Source: Candidatus Gallimonas intestinigallinarum | GTDB taxonomy: Bacteria; Bacillota_A; Clostridia; Christensenellales; Borkfalkiaceae | Direction of reading: 5' to 3' | DNA length: 35,531 bases | Assembly: GCA_019116405.1 (NCBI GenBank) | Contig: DXBS01000059.1 | Coordinates: 1-35,531 of the forward strand | In this document: in pieces, positions 16,002 through 23,605 of the stretch | Layout: each line of letters opens with the position of its first letter | How positions within the stretch are numbered: position 1 is the first letter of the stretch | Notes under the pieces: generated by a model | Database searches by the model: none | What the model was told of the DNA's origin: nothing | What the model saw: only the letters and a program-made list of their open reading frames with translations | Made by a program: the position numbers and the translations under genes

Positions 16002-18482
16002 TTATCTGACTTGCACTTTGCAAGCCCGGAAAGGAACGGTCACCGTGACCGTATCGCCCTCTTGCACATAGTCCGTTGTGGCAACGCCGTCGACGTACAC
16101 ACGCTCCCCTGCCTCGAAAGGAAGGGTGACGGCGATCGAAAGCCCGGTCGGGAAGCCCTTGACGTAGGAGATCTGCACGAAGTCGCTGCCGACGGTCAGA
16201 TCGTAGTTGACGTCGTGGAAACGCAGGTTCTCCATCTTCCACCAGTCGAGGGAAGCGGGCATGGAGGGGGCGACGGACAGAACATTGTAACTGTCGCTGC
16301 CGATGCCGAAGAACCCGTAAGGGATGGCAGCCAGCAGGAGCGCCGATTCCAGGAACTCTTCGTCCAGACCGATGCCGCCCGCCGTACCCGCGCCCTGCAT
16401 GACGATGCCGAGCTGCGAATAGTACTCACGGTAGAAGTTGGTGGGAGACGTCCCGTCGATATTCGCCGCATCGGCGACCGCCTTGACCTTCTCATACCAC
16501 GTCTGGATGCCCTTGAGCCGCTCAAACGCGTTGTCTGCGCCGTAAGTGGAGATGCGGCTCATCAGGTCGTAATAGCTCAGATACATGATGGCGCCGCCGT
16601 CCTGCACCTGGCCGCCGAAGGCGTTGTTGCCAGACCAGTTCCAGACATACTGATTGGCGTTCTTGACCGTTGTGGAGCGGGGCGCGAACTCAAAGTCGTA
16701 GATGCCCAGCGTCCCCTCCTCTGCGAAGGAGCCGTCCTCATTGAGGCGCGTGCCCTGATAACCGGAGGCATAATTGCCCTCCTGCGCTTCAGGCGTGGCG
16801 CCGGGTGCGCTTGCGGCGTCCTCTTCCACGATGCGCTCGCCACTCACCCAATCCATGATCTCCTTCGCCTGTTCCTGCGTGCAGATGCCGGCCGCGATCA
16901 CTTCCAGATTGAACATGATGAAGCCGTAGTCGATGACCTCGCCGTTTGCGTCAAAGCCCTCGATAAACCTGCCCTTGTCCGCATCCCAGAAGCCTGTCTT
17001 GTTGACGGTATCCACGGGCGCCTGGATCGCCGCTTTGATGGTGCCGAGCAGCTCCTGAAGCGACTGCGGCGTCTGGGTATAGGTGGACATTGCCTCCTCG
17101 CCCGAGGAATAATCCCCCGTCGCAACGGAGGGCATCTCCGCCTCAATGCCGGCTGCCGCCGCCATCTCCTCGAGGTAGAGCATGGACTCGATCGCCTTAT
17201 AGTAGTAAATGTTGGTGTACAGACCGGCGGGATCGCAGGAGATGATGTCCCAGTACCCATTGCCGATGCTGTTGGCGTATGAAAATTCCGTATTCTTGCC
17301 GCCCTCATGCCCGACAAAGAAATCGCGCATGGAGATGAGCCCGCTCTCGCCGCCGCACACGCCGATGAGGAACTGCGCCGCGCTTCTGAAGCGGGTGAGA
17401 TTTTCGGCGAGATATTCGTTGTCGCCTGTGTGCTCATAGTACATCCTGGCGGCACGCAGCAGCAGCGCGTTGTTGTTGGTCTGACGGGTATCGTACTGCC
17501 CGCGCACATAATTCATGCTGACACCGCCGTTCACGCGCACACCGTCCTTGGAGCGGACGGTAATGCGCAGCTGCGTGATGGCATCAGACGATTCATTGGA
17601 CGTCCCCCAGTTGGGATTTAGATACATGGGCAAATAGAACTTTTTGCTGAACGTCGCGCTGATATTGCTGACGTATGTGGCATAGTTCTTATATGTGACC
17701 TGGTACCATTCGTCGCTCTTTGCGTTCTTCCACTCGATGATGATGTCATCAAAGCCGCTCGTCGCGCCGATATTGTCATAGTCGTTGAGGCGGATATCGA
17801 TCTCCAGGAAGGGCGCGTGCTTGGGGATGATGTCGTAGCCCGAAGCGGGAGAAGTGAACTCCACCGTCTCGATGCGCGAACTCTCCACCGACATCAGCCC
17901 GGACTCGACGTTGGGCGTGGTGAGGTTGCCGTTCAGGCGCACTTCCCAGCCCTCTGCCGCGTCGTTGACGTCCCACTCCCAGCCCTGACTGTTGCCGTAG
18001 CTTAAAGAGTAGTCGGGGAAAGGCCAGCCCTGCCCGAAATAAGTTGCTGCCGAGAAGTAGTTGGGCTGCAGCTCCTCTTTGTTCGACCAGACGTAGCCGT
18101 ACTTATCCACGGGGATATTGCTCGTCCAGTCCTCGATCATCGCATAGCGGTCATCGGGAACGGAGGTCTCCGAGTCGAAATACATCAGGCTCATCGCCTC
18201 CCATTCCTTGTTGAACATGACCGAAGAGCCCAGGGAGAGGCTGCCGATGCGCAGATCATCATAGCGCAGGTGGCGGTGCAGATAGTCGTTGAGGAAGTCG
18301 TCCAGCCCCTCGTCGGAGGAGGAGAGCTTGAGCATCGTGGATGTCCCCTGCTCGCGCTCATACACATAGTCGTCGCTGTTATAGGACGATCCGCCCCCGC
18401 CCGACAGGGTGCAGCCGGCTGCCATCAGCAGCATGCCGGCCGCACAGCAGACGGAAAAAATCTTTTTTGCTGTGTTCTTCAT
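16002..18482 (-). CDS. Putative (alpha/alpha)-barrel glycosidase-like lipoprotein
   Basis: The 826-residue protein has a signal peptide ending at Cys24 (MAAGC) and a Gly/Ser linker. I do not recognise the family. Residues about 165-325 look beta-rich and jelly-roll-like (GWEWDVNDAAEGWEVRLNG, IDIRLNDYDNIG). Residues about 335-735 are helical with features of six-hairpin glycosidases: NNNALLLRAARMYYEHTGD, GYWDIISCDPAGLYTNIYYY, FWDADKGRFIEGFD, and GGQVQDGGAIMYLSYYDLM. Residues 740-826 form a final beta domain. The layout matches (alpha/alpha)6 glycoside hydrolases or their inactive relatives, acting at the cell surface. Its place next to the binding protein suggests it processes the imported oligosaccharide. 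Possible acids include Asp411, Asp417 and Asp627, but none can be assigned. Confidence 0.8.
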   Translation of the reverse strand: MKNTAKKIFSVCCAAGMLLMAAGCTLSGGGGSSYNSDDYVYEREQGTSTMLKLSSSDEGLDDFLNDYLHRHLRYDDLRIGSLSLGSSVMFNKEWEAMSLMYFDSETSVPDDRYAMIEDWTSNIPVDKYGYVWSNKEELQPNYFSAATYFGQGWPFPDYSLSYGNSQGWEWDVNDAAEGWEVRLNGNLTTPNVESGLMSVESSRIETVEFTSPASGYDIIPKHAPFLEIDIRLNDYDNIGATSGFDDIIIEWKNAKSDEWYQVTYKNYATYVSNISATFSKKFYLPMYLNPNWGTSNESSDAITQLRITVRSKDGVRVNGGVSMNYVRGQYDTRQTNNNALLLRAARMYYEHTGDNEYLAENLTRFRSAAQFLIGVCGGESGLISMRDFFVGHEGGKNTEFSYANSIGNGYWDIISCDPAGLYTNIYYYKAIESMLYLEEMAAAAGIEAEMPSVATGDYSSGEEAMSTYTQTPQSLQELLGTIKAAIQAPVDTVNKTGFWDADKGRFIEGFDANGEVIDYGFIMFNLEVIAAGICTQEQAKEIMDWVSGERIVEEDAASAPGATPEAQEGNYASGYQGTRLNEDGSFAEEGTLGIYDFEFAPRSTTVKNANQYVWNWSGNNAFGGQVQDGGAIMYLSYYDLMSRISTYGADNAFERLKGIQTWYEKVKAVADAANIDGTSPTNFYREYYSQLGIVMQGAGTAGGIGLDEEFLESALLLAAIPYGFFGIGSDSYNVLSVAPSMPASLDWWKMENLRFHDVNYDLTVGSDFVQISYVKGFPTGLSIAVTLPFEAGERVYVDGVATTDYVQEGDTVTVTVPFRACKVQVR

Positions 18483-18512
18483 ATCGATTGCGAAAACCTC
18501 CGTAGCAGTGAA

Positions 18513-21500
18513 TTATTTGTTTGTGTTCGTGTTCTTTTTCTTGATGATGAGCAGCACTGTCACCACCGTGACGGCAAGGACTGCCGTGACCAAACTGATC
18601 CCTGCGCCGATGCTGCTGCCACAGCCACTGCCGCTCTCTTCTGTCTCCTCAGGGGTCTCCTGTGCCGCTGTCACGTTGACCATAAAGGTGAAGGATGCGG
18701 TGTTGCCGCTGCCGTCATTCGTCTGCGCGACGAGCGTGACGGTATTTGCGCCCACCTGAAGAGTGCCGCCCTCGAGCGTCCACTCGGGATTGACACCGCC
18801 CTTGAACGCGACCGTAAAGAGGTTCTTGTCCAGTTCGGTGACGCCCGTAAGCTCCAGCGTGCCGCCCTCTTCGATCATGACGCCGTTGTAGGCGACCGCC
18901 TCGAATTCGATCTCGGAGATGACCTCCTCCTCAATGACCTCCACAAAACGGCCCTCTTCCGCATTATAGGTAAAGGTATAGTCGCGGTCGAGCTTGCAGA
19001 GTGTTGGAACGGTGAAGCCCTCCAGGAAGGTGATCGTCCATTCGGGGTTGGAATCGCCGAGATTGATGGCATGGGGCGTAGGCTGCCCGAACGTACCGTC
19101 GTTGGTATTGACAGAGGTCGCGCGGAACACGATCTGGATTTCGTTCTGGTTGTAGTGCACCATGACCACGTTGACGGGACGGAACGCGGGATCCGCTTCC
19201 GAGTTCATCAGCTCTTCAATGGTCATGCCGTTGAACATGATCTTGGTCAAGCAGTCGCGGATGAAGCCGTAGCTTGCAAGGCGTTCAATGGTCGCGGATG
19301 TGTAACCGAGGTCAACGCCGGAGAGCCACTCCGCACCCGCGTTGATATGGTTGTACTGCGCATCCGTAATAGGCTTGTCGAAGTACACCTTGAAGGCAAT
19401 GTTGCCGTCCGCGTCGACAGAGACGGGATTATCCACTCTGGAGACTGTCAGGCTGTCATAGTCCACCTGCGAGAGGTCAACATCCCTGCACCAGAAATTA
19501 TACTCATACTTGTAGGCAACGCCCTGCGTGATGACGCCGTTATCGCGGGGAACGGTGAAGCCGTCCGCCACCGCAAAGCGCACTGTCTCCAGCACATTGC
19601 CCTCGGCATCCAGCACACCGCCCTGCTCTGCGGTGAGCTTGGCGCTCACATAGATGGTGATATAGTTGTTGTTGGAGAATACGACCTGCACCGCGTTGGG
19701 GATGACGTTGCCGTCCGCATCGGTGGAGGCGAGCAGTTCCTCGATGCTCTTGCCGTTGACAGTGATGTAGTCCCTGATCCAATCCTCGTTGGTGATGTCC
19801 GCAAACAGGTTGTAGGCATCCCCTCTGATATTCTTGGAGAAGTGCAGCTGGAAGCCGTACGCATCGCGGTCGGTATCATAGGCGAACTGCTGTACGCCCG
19901 CAAATGCAAGGTCGATATCCTCGTCCGCTTCGTAGTTGTCCGTCACCGTGACGGTCAGAGTGACCTTCCCGTCCGTAGAAGTGCAGTCAAAGATATAGTA
20001 GTGCGCAAGTTCTGCGACCTTCTGTGCATTGGGCGAGGAGGGAATATCGTTGTACAGAGGCATCCCCTTCATGAGGATAAAGCGGTCGCCCACGTTCCAC
20101 GAACCCTGCGGCAGCTGCACCTGCAGCGTGTTGGCGGTATTAAACTGAAGGATCTGCCCGGACGTTGCCATCTGCGACATGAGCTGCCCGTTGATCATGA
20201 CATACTCTTTGACCTCCGCAGAATCCTGGATGGGGAAGCTTGCAATCGAAGTGAGTGTATCTAGCGACGCCGGAATATTGACAAAGGCGTTGCCGGTGCC
20301 TGCCTCGATGCCGCCCTCAAGCTCCTGTCCGTCCGTCACGCCCAGTTCAAACTGCTCCAGAACGACGGTGGGCAACCAGGAAGGATTGACCCACTCGAAG
20401 GACTGCTCCTCCGTGGTGATATAGCCGGAGGGAAACTCGATGCCGGGAAGGATGGTGACCACAGCGCCGTTGCCGAGGGCGTTGTCCCCCGCTTCTACGA
20501 CGCCTGCCCTTGCATCCACCCAGATGGTGATGTAGTTTGTGCCTTCAAAGTTTGCCTCCACTGTGGCATAGATGGGCGCATCCGCCGTGCCGATATTGAT
20601 CTGCGCGATCTCGGCAAGCGTTCTGCCGTTCACCTGCACAAGGGTATTGAACCACGCCTCGCCGGCAATATCGGTATTCGCCTCCATGTCGCCGCGCACA
20701 TCCTCGCTGAAGTGGATCTGCATCCCGTAAAGATTTCTGGCTGCATCATAGTGACCGAGTTGCATTCCCGTAACGCTGACGGGACGCGCCTGCCCCGCCT
20801 CCGTTCTGATCATGGTGAATGTACCGCCGCTGTAGGTCAGCGTATAGTTGGCATCCAATGCATATGTATAGCCGGCGCTGTCCTTGAACGTAAAGCCATA
20901 GGGAAGTACGATGACATCCCCTTCGTTCCACTCCCAATTTCCTTCGTTCTTCAAAATCTGGACGGTGTTGGGAATGGCGACGTTGAAGTAACCGAGATCG
21001 GTCAGCGGCTCGCCGTTGATCGTGATCATCGAGACGTTGTGCTCCGCAACGGCACCTTCGCTCAGGTTGTACGTCGTGTTCATGTTGACGAAGTTGCCGT
21101 CCGCCCCGACGCCGGTCAGTCCGATCTGCGCCGCAAAGGTGCAGGAGCCGTCCTCATTGACGGCACTGACATAGAAGCCGAAGTCGCGGTTGACTTCATA
21201 GACCGCTGCCCCTGCGGAATCGTACACTGTGAATCCTTCCAGGAAGGTGACGGTGTCGCCGACTTCCCAGGTGAAGGAATTGCCCGCCGTGGGCAGCAGA
21301 CCGATCGACTGAATGATCGTGCCGTTCAGGTTCATCGTCACCACGCTGAGCGTTGCCGTCGTCATGCCGCTGAGCGGCTCGCCGTTGACAAGCACGTTGT
21401 CCAACGCCTGTGGCGCGGTGATATTGTAGACGGACATGCCCGTCGCCTCGTCGAGTGCGGGATAATTTGCGATCTGCTTGGTCAGCATAAAGCCCGCCTG

Positions 21501-22232
21501 CGTGGAACTTCCCGTCCCGGTGGGGATAAACTCTACGCTTTCGAGCACATCGGGATCCTCATTGGGTGCCATGGCGTAGATTACTCTGGGGTTTAACGTA
21601 TGGTATGCAACATATGCTTTTCCATCTGTAAAATCCGCTTGCGTGACAGAAAGCGACGCATTATTTTCTCCCACAACTTTTGTTCCGTTGATTTCCATAT
21701 AGGAAACATCGCCGTCAACGCCTGTTCCAATATGATATTTGACGGTTATATATTGAGATATGTCGGTAGGCGTTCCAACGGTTGTGCCGATTTGTCCGAC
21801 ACTGGTGCTCGCATATCCACTTCCCAAAATCATTGCACCGCTTCTCATAATTGCGCCGATTTTTACTGCATCGCTCGACCCGGCGATATAGTTGATCGTC
21901 CCATTCATCACGGCAGTCGTATCATCTACAAGATAAACACCAAGCCAATTATCGCCTGCATTGATGATATCCGAGCGGAACGTGATATAGTTGTCCTTTG
22001 TCACGTCGAGCGCCGTTGCATTGTACGTCATTGCGCCGTTCGCCGTCGTAGTGATGACGGATGCACCCTCTTCGTTGAGGGTGATCGCATCCATGCTGTC
22101 ATTCTGCACCCACCCATTCTCGTCGGCAGCGCCCTTATCAAGCGCGTTTGCCGGCATCGCCGTAAAGCCGATCGCCGTCCCCAATGAGGCAGCCATGAGC
22201 ACGGTCAGTACGAGCATACAGGTCTTTTTCAT
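18513..22232 (-). CDS. Large membrane-anchored surface protein with repeated beta modules
   Basis: The 1239-residue protein has a signal peptide (cleavage after MPANA, about residue 30) and a C-terminal anchor: GSGCGSSIGAG, a hydrophobic helix at about 1208-1230, then KKKNTNTNK. There is no LPXTG motif. Residues about 35-225 resemble a lectin-like beta sandwich. About 230-1090 hold six diverged modules of 110-165 residues, recognisable by VNG-pL, YITI-V and a closing GD--FL-GFT segment. Modules near 485-620 and 775-915 are closest (GMQIHFSEDVRGD, GFQLHFSKNIRGD). Residues about 1105-1190 are Ig-like. No catalytic motif is seen. It probably binds the glycan at the cell surface before cleavage and uptake by the genes behind it. 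This role is inferred. The ATG follows GGGAGG. Confidence 0.85.
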   Translation of the reverse strand: MKKTCMLVLTVLMAASLGTAIGFTAMPANALDKGAADENGWVQNDSMDAITLNEEGASVITTTANGAMTYNATALDVTKDNYITFRSDIINAGDNWLGVYLVDDTTAVMNGTINYIAGSSDAVKIGAIMRSGAMILGSGYASTSVGQIGTTVGTPTDISQYITVKYHIGTGVDGDVSYMEINGTKVVGENNASLSVTQADFTDGKAYVAYHTLNPRVIYAMAPNEDPDVLESVEFIPTGTGSSTQAGFMLTKQIANYPALDEATGMSVYNITAPQALDNVLVNGEPLSGMTTATLSVVTMNLNGTIIQSIGLLPTAGNSFTWEVGDTVTFLEGFTVYDSAGAAVYEVNRDFGFYVSAVNEDGSCTFAAQIGLTGVGADGNFVNMNTTYNLSEGAVAEHNVSMITINGEPLTDLGYFNVAIPNTVQILKNEGNWEWNEGDVIVLPYGFTFKDSAGYTYALDANYTLTYSGGTFTMIRTEAGQARPVSVTGMQLGHYDAARNLYGMQIHFSEDVRGDMEANTDIAGEAWFNTLVQVNGRTLAEIAQINIGTADAPIYATVEANFEGTNYITIWVDARAGVVEAGDNALGNGAVVTILPGIEFPSGYITTEEQSFEWVNPSWLPTVVLEQFELGVTDGQELEGGIEAGTGNAFVNIPASLDTLTSIASFPIQDSAEVKEYVMINGQLMSQMATSGQILQFNTANTLQVQLPQGSWNVGDRFILMKGMPLYNDIPSSPNAQKVAELAHYYIFDCTSTDGKVTLTVTVTDNYEADEDIDLAFAGVQQFAYDTDRDAYGFQLHFSKNIRGDAYNLFADITNEDWIRDYITVNGKSIEELLASTDADGNVIPNAVQVVFSNNNYITIYVSAKLTAEQGGVLDAEGNVLETVRFAVADGFTVPRDNGVITQGVAYKYEYNFWCRDVDLSQVDYDSLTVSRVDNPVSVDADGNIAFKVYFDKPITDAQYNHINAGAEWLSGVDLGYTSATIERLASYGFIRDCLTKIMFNGMTIEELMNSEADPAFRPVNVVMVHYNQNEIQIVFRATSVNTNDGTFGQPTPHAINLGDSNPEWTITFLEGFTVPTLCKLDRDYTFTYNAEEGRFVEVIEEEVISEIEFEAVAYNGVMIEEGGTLELTGVTELDKNLFTVAFKGGVNPEWTLEGGTLQVGANTVTLVAQTNDGSGNTASFTFMVNVTAAQETPEETEESGSGCGSSIGAGISLVTAVLAVTVVTVLLIIKKKNTNTNK

Positions 22233-22266
22233 TGTTTCCTCCCTTGTTTTCGTTCTGCGGCTGTGC

Positions 22267-22280
22267 CGCGAACGTTCTTT
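22267..22280. promoter_or_regulatory. LacI-type operator-like site upstream of the uptake operon
   Basis: CGCGAACGTTCTTT carries the perfect GAACGTTC core and matches the site at 1161-1174 in 11 of 14 positions. It lies about 35 bp upstream of the 22232 start. No convincing -10/-35 pair was found next to it. Confidence 0.45.
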
Positions 22281-22293
22281 CCGTTAATTGTTT

Positions 22294-22333
22294 TTCTTCC
22301 TGCCATTCGGCAGGAAGAAGGGGGGATCCCCCC
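22294..22333. terminator. Two adjacent hairpins between the LacI gene and the uptake operon
   Basis: TTCTTCCTGCC-ATTC-GGCAGGAAGAA (22294-22319) is an 11-bp perfect stem. It is abutted by the 14-bp perfect palindrome GGGGGGATCCCCCC (22320-22333). Neither is followed by a good T tract on the minus strand, so they may attenuate transcription from the LacI gene rather than stop it. Confidence 0.4.
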
Positions 22334-22361
22334 TTGCAAAATTGATTTTTTACGGCGTCGT

Positions 22362-23339
22362 TTATACGCTGCTGCGCTCCACAAGCCGTGTGGAAATGCG
22401 GCGCACATCGTTTTCACTCGCCCCCTCGTCGAGGATGAGGTCGACATAGGCATACGCCTCCGCCTTTTTGTCCACCGCGATGGTGGTGAGCGCCGGCTGG
22501 AAAAAAGCGGTAAAATCGAGATCGTCGCAGCCGATGACGGAGACGTCCTGCGGCACCCTGCGTCCGCAGTCAAAGAGCGCTTTGAGCGCCCCGAGCGCCA
22601 TCATATCCGTCATGCACAAAAGCGAATCGAATGTTTTTCCCGAGCGGATAAGTGCCGTACACAGCTCGTAGCCGACGTTGTACGCCTTGACGATGGGATA
22701 ATTCCCGCACAGAACCAGGTCCGGATCGTATACAAGGCCGTACTTCTGCGCGTTTTCCCGAAAGCAGCTCACGCGCAGATCACCCGGCGCCAGCCACGAT
22801 TCGATGCCCGCGAGAAAGGCGGGGCGCGTTCTGCCCGCACGCTGCAGGCAGGCGAGCGCCTGAAGCATCCCCTCTGCGTAGTCCACCACCACCTTCGGCC
22901 CCGTTGCGGTGCAGTTGATGAGGCGGATGCCCTCTTCAAGGAAGATATCGTACCACGAGAAATCGCAGGTGAACATGGCGAGGTTGACGACCCCGCACAC
23001 GCGGTTGGAGAGAAGATCGTCCAGCACCTGCCTGACGTCGCGGTCTTTGACCGCAAACAACGAAACAATGCAGCCCTTCTCCTTCGCGCGCTCCACCATT
23101 GCTTCCGCAAGGTGCATGTAGTATGGATTGAGCAAGTCCTCCACCAATACGGCAATGACGTTGCTCTTGCGCTTTCTGAGATTGGCGGCAAGATTGTTAC
23201 GGCGGTAGTTGAGCGCCCGGACGGCCTCTTCCACCTTGGTGCGCGCCTCCGTGGAGACGTACCCCTTGCCGCTGAGCACCCGCCCGACAGTCGCCGTCGA
23301 GACGCCTGCCCGTTTCGCCACATCCTGTTTCGTTACCAT
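22362..23339 (-). CDS. LacI-family transcriptional regulator (second)
   Basis: The 325-residue protein begins with the standard helix-turn-helix (MVTKQDVAKRAGVSTATVGR) and hinge (LNYRRNNLAANLRKR). The sugar-binding domain follows, with VIAVLVEDLLNPYY at its start and SVIGCDDLDFTAFFQPALTT near the end. It should repress until a sugar binds. A 20-bp palindromic site (23351-23370) lies 12 bp upstream of the start codon, so it very likely controls itself. The same site sits at the promoter of the GH78/GH106 operon (28138-28157). It is oriented towards the uptake operon (22232 leftwards), which it may also control by read-through. Confidence 0.93.
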   Translation of the reverse strand: MVTKQDVAKRAGVSTATVGRVLSGKGYVSTEARTKVEEAVRALNYRRNNLAANLRKRKSNVIAVLVEDLLNPYYMHLAEAMVERAKEKGCIVSLFAVKDRDVRQVLDDLLSNRVCGVVNLAMFTCDFSWYDIFLEEGIRLINCTATGPKVVVDYAEGMLQALACLQRAGRTRPAFLAGIESWLAPGDLRVSCFRENAQKYGLVYDPDLVLCGNYPIVKAYNVGYELCTALIRSGKTFDSLLCMTDMMALGALKALFDCGRRVPQDVSVIGCDDLDFTAFFQPALTTIAVDKKAEAYAYVDLILDEGASENDVRRISTRLVERSSV

Positions 23340-23350
23340 GTGTCCCCCCG

Positions 23351-23370
23351 ATGTGTCCTCGTGGACACAT
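23351..23370. promoter_or_regulatory. Operator of the second LacI regulator (autoregulatory site)
   Basis: ATGTGTCC-TCGT-GGACACAT has perfect 8-bp inverted arms around a central CG. It lies between the promoter at 23450-23478 and the LacI start and matches 28138-28157 in 18 of 20 positions. Confidence 0.75.
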
Positions 23371-23449
23371 ACCCGAAAAAGAAAAGAGCAATCAAAAGCT
23401 CATGCCATATATGTAAATAACTAACAAAAATTTCTTCTTCGTCACATGT

Positions 23450-23478
23450 ATAGTATCACAATCAGATACGGTTGTCAA
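23450..23478 (-). promoter_or_regulatory. Sigma-A promoter of the second LacI gene
   Basis: Minus-strand TTGACA (23473-23478), a 17-bp spacer and TACTAT (23450-23455). The operator lies about 80 bp downstream, so repression would be by road-block. Between 23479 and 23605 I see only AT-rich sequence and no clear terminator. Confidence 0.7.
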
Positions 23479-23605
23479 TGCTTCGCGAAAAAAAATTTAT
23501 GAAAATTTTTGCGCCGCCCGGAAGAGAGGCAGGAGGAAAATAGAAGAAAAGGGGGTAATCTTGGGTGTCTCTCCTCCGAACAGCACAACGTAAGGATGAT
23601 CGGAT

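Noticed and set aside
18270..20264. A 664-codon open frame on the plus strand
   Set aside because: It covers parts of two convincing secreted-protein genes in antisense and has no protein-like domain.
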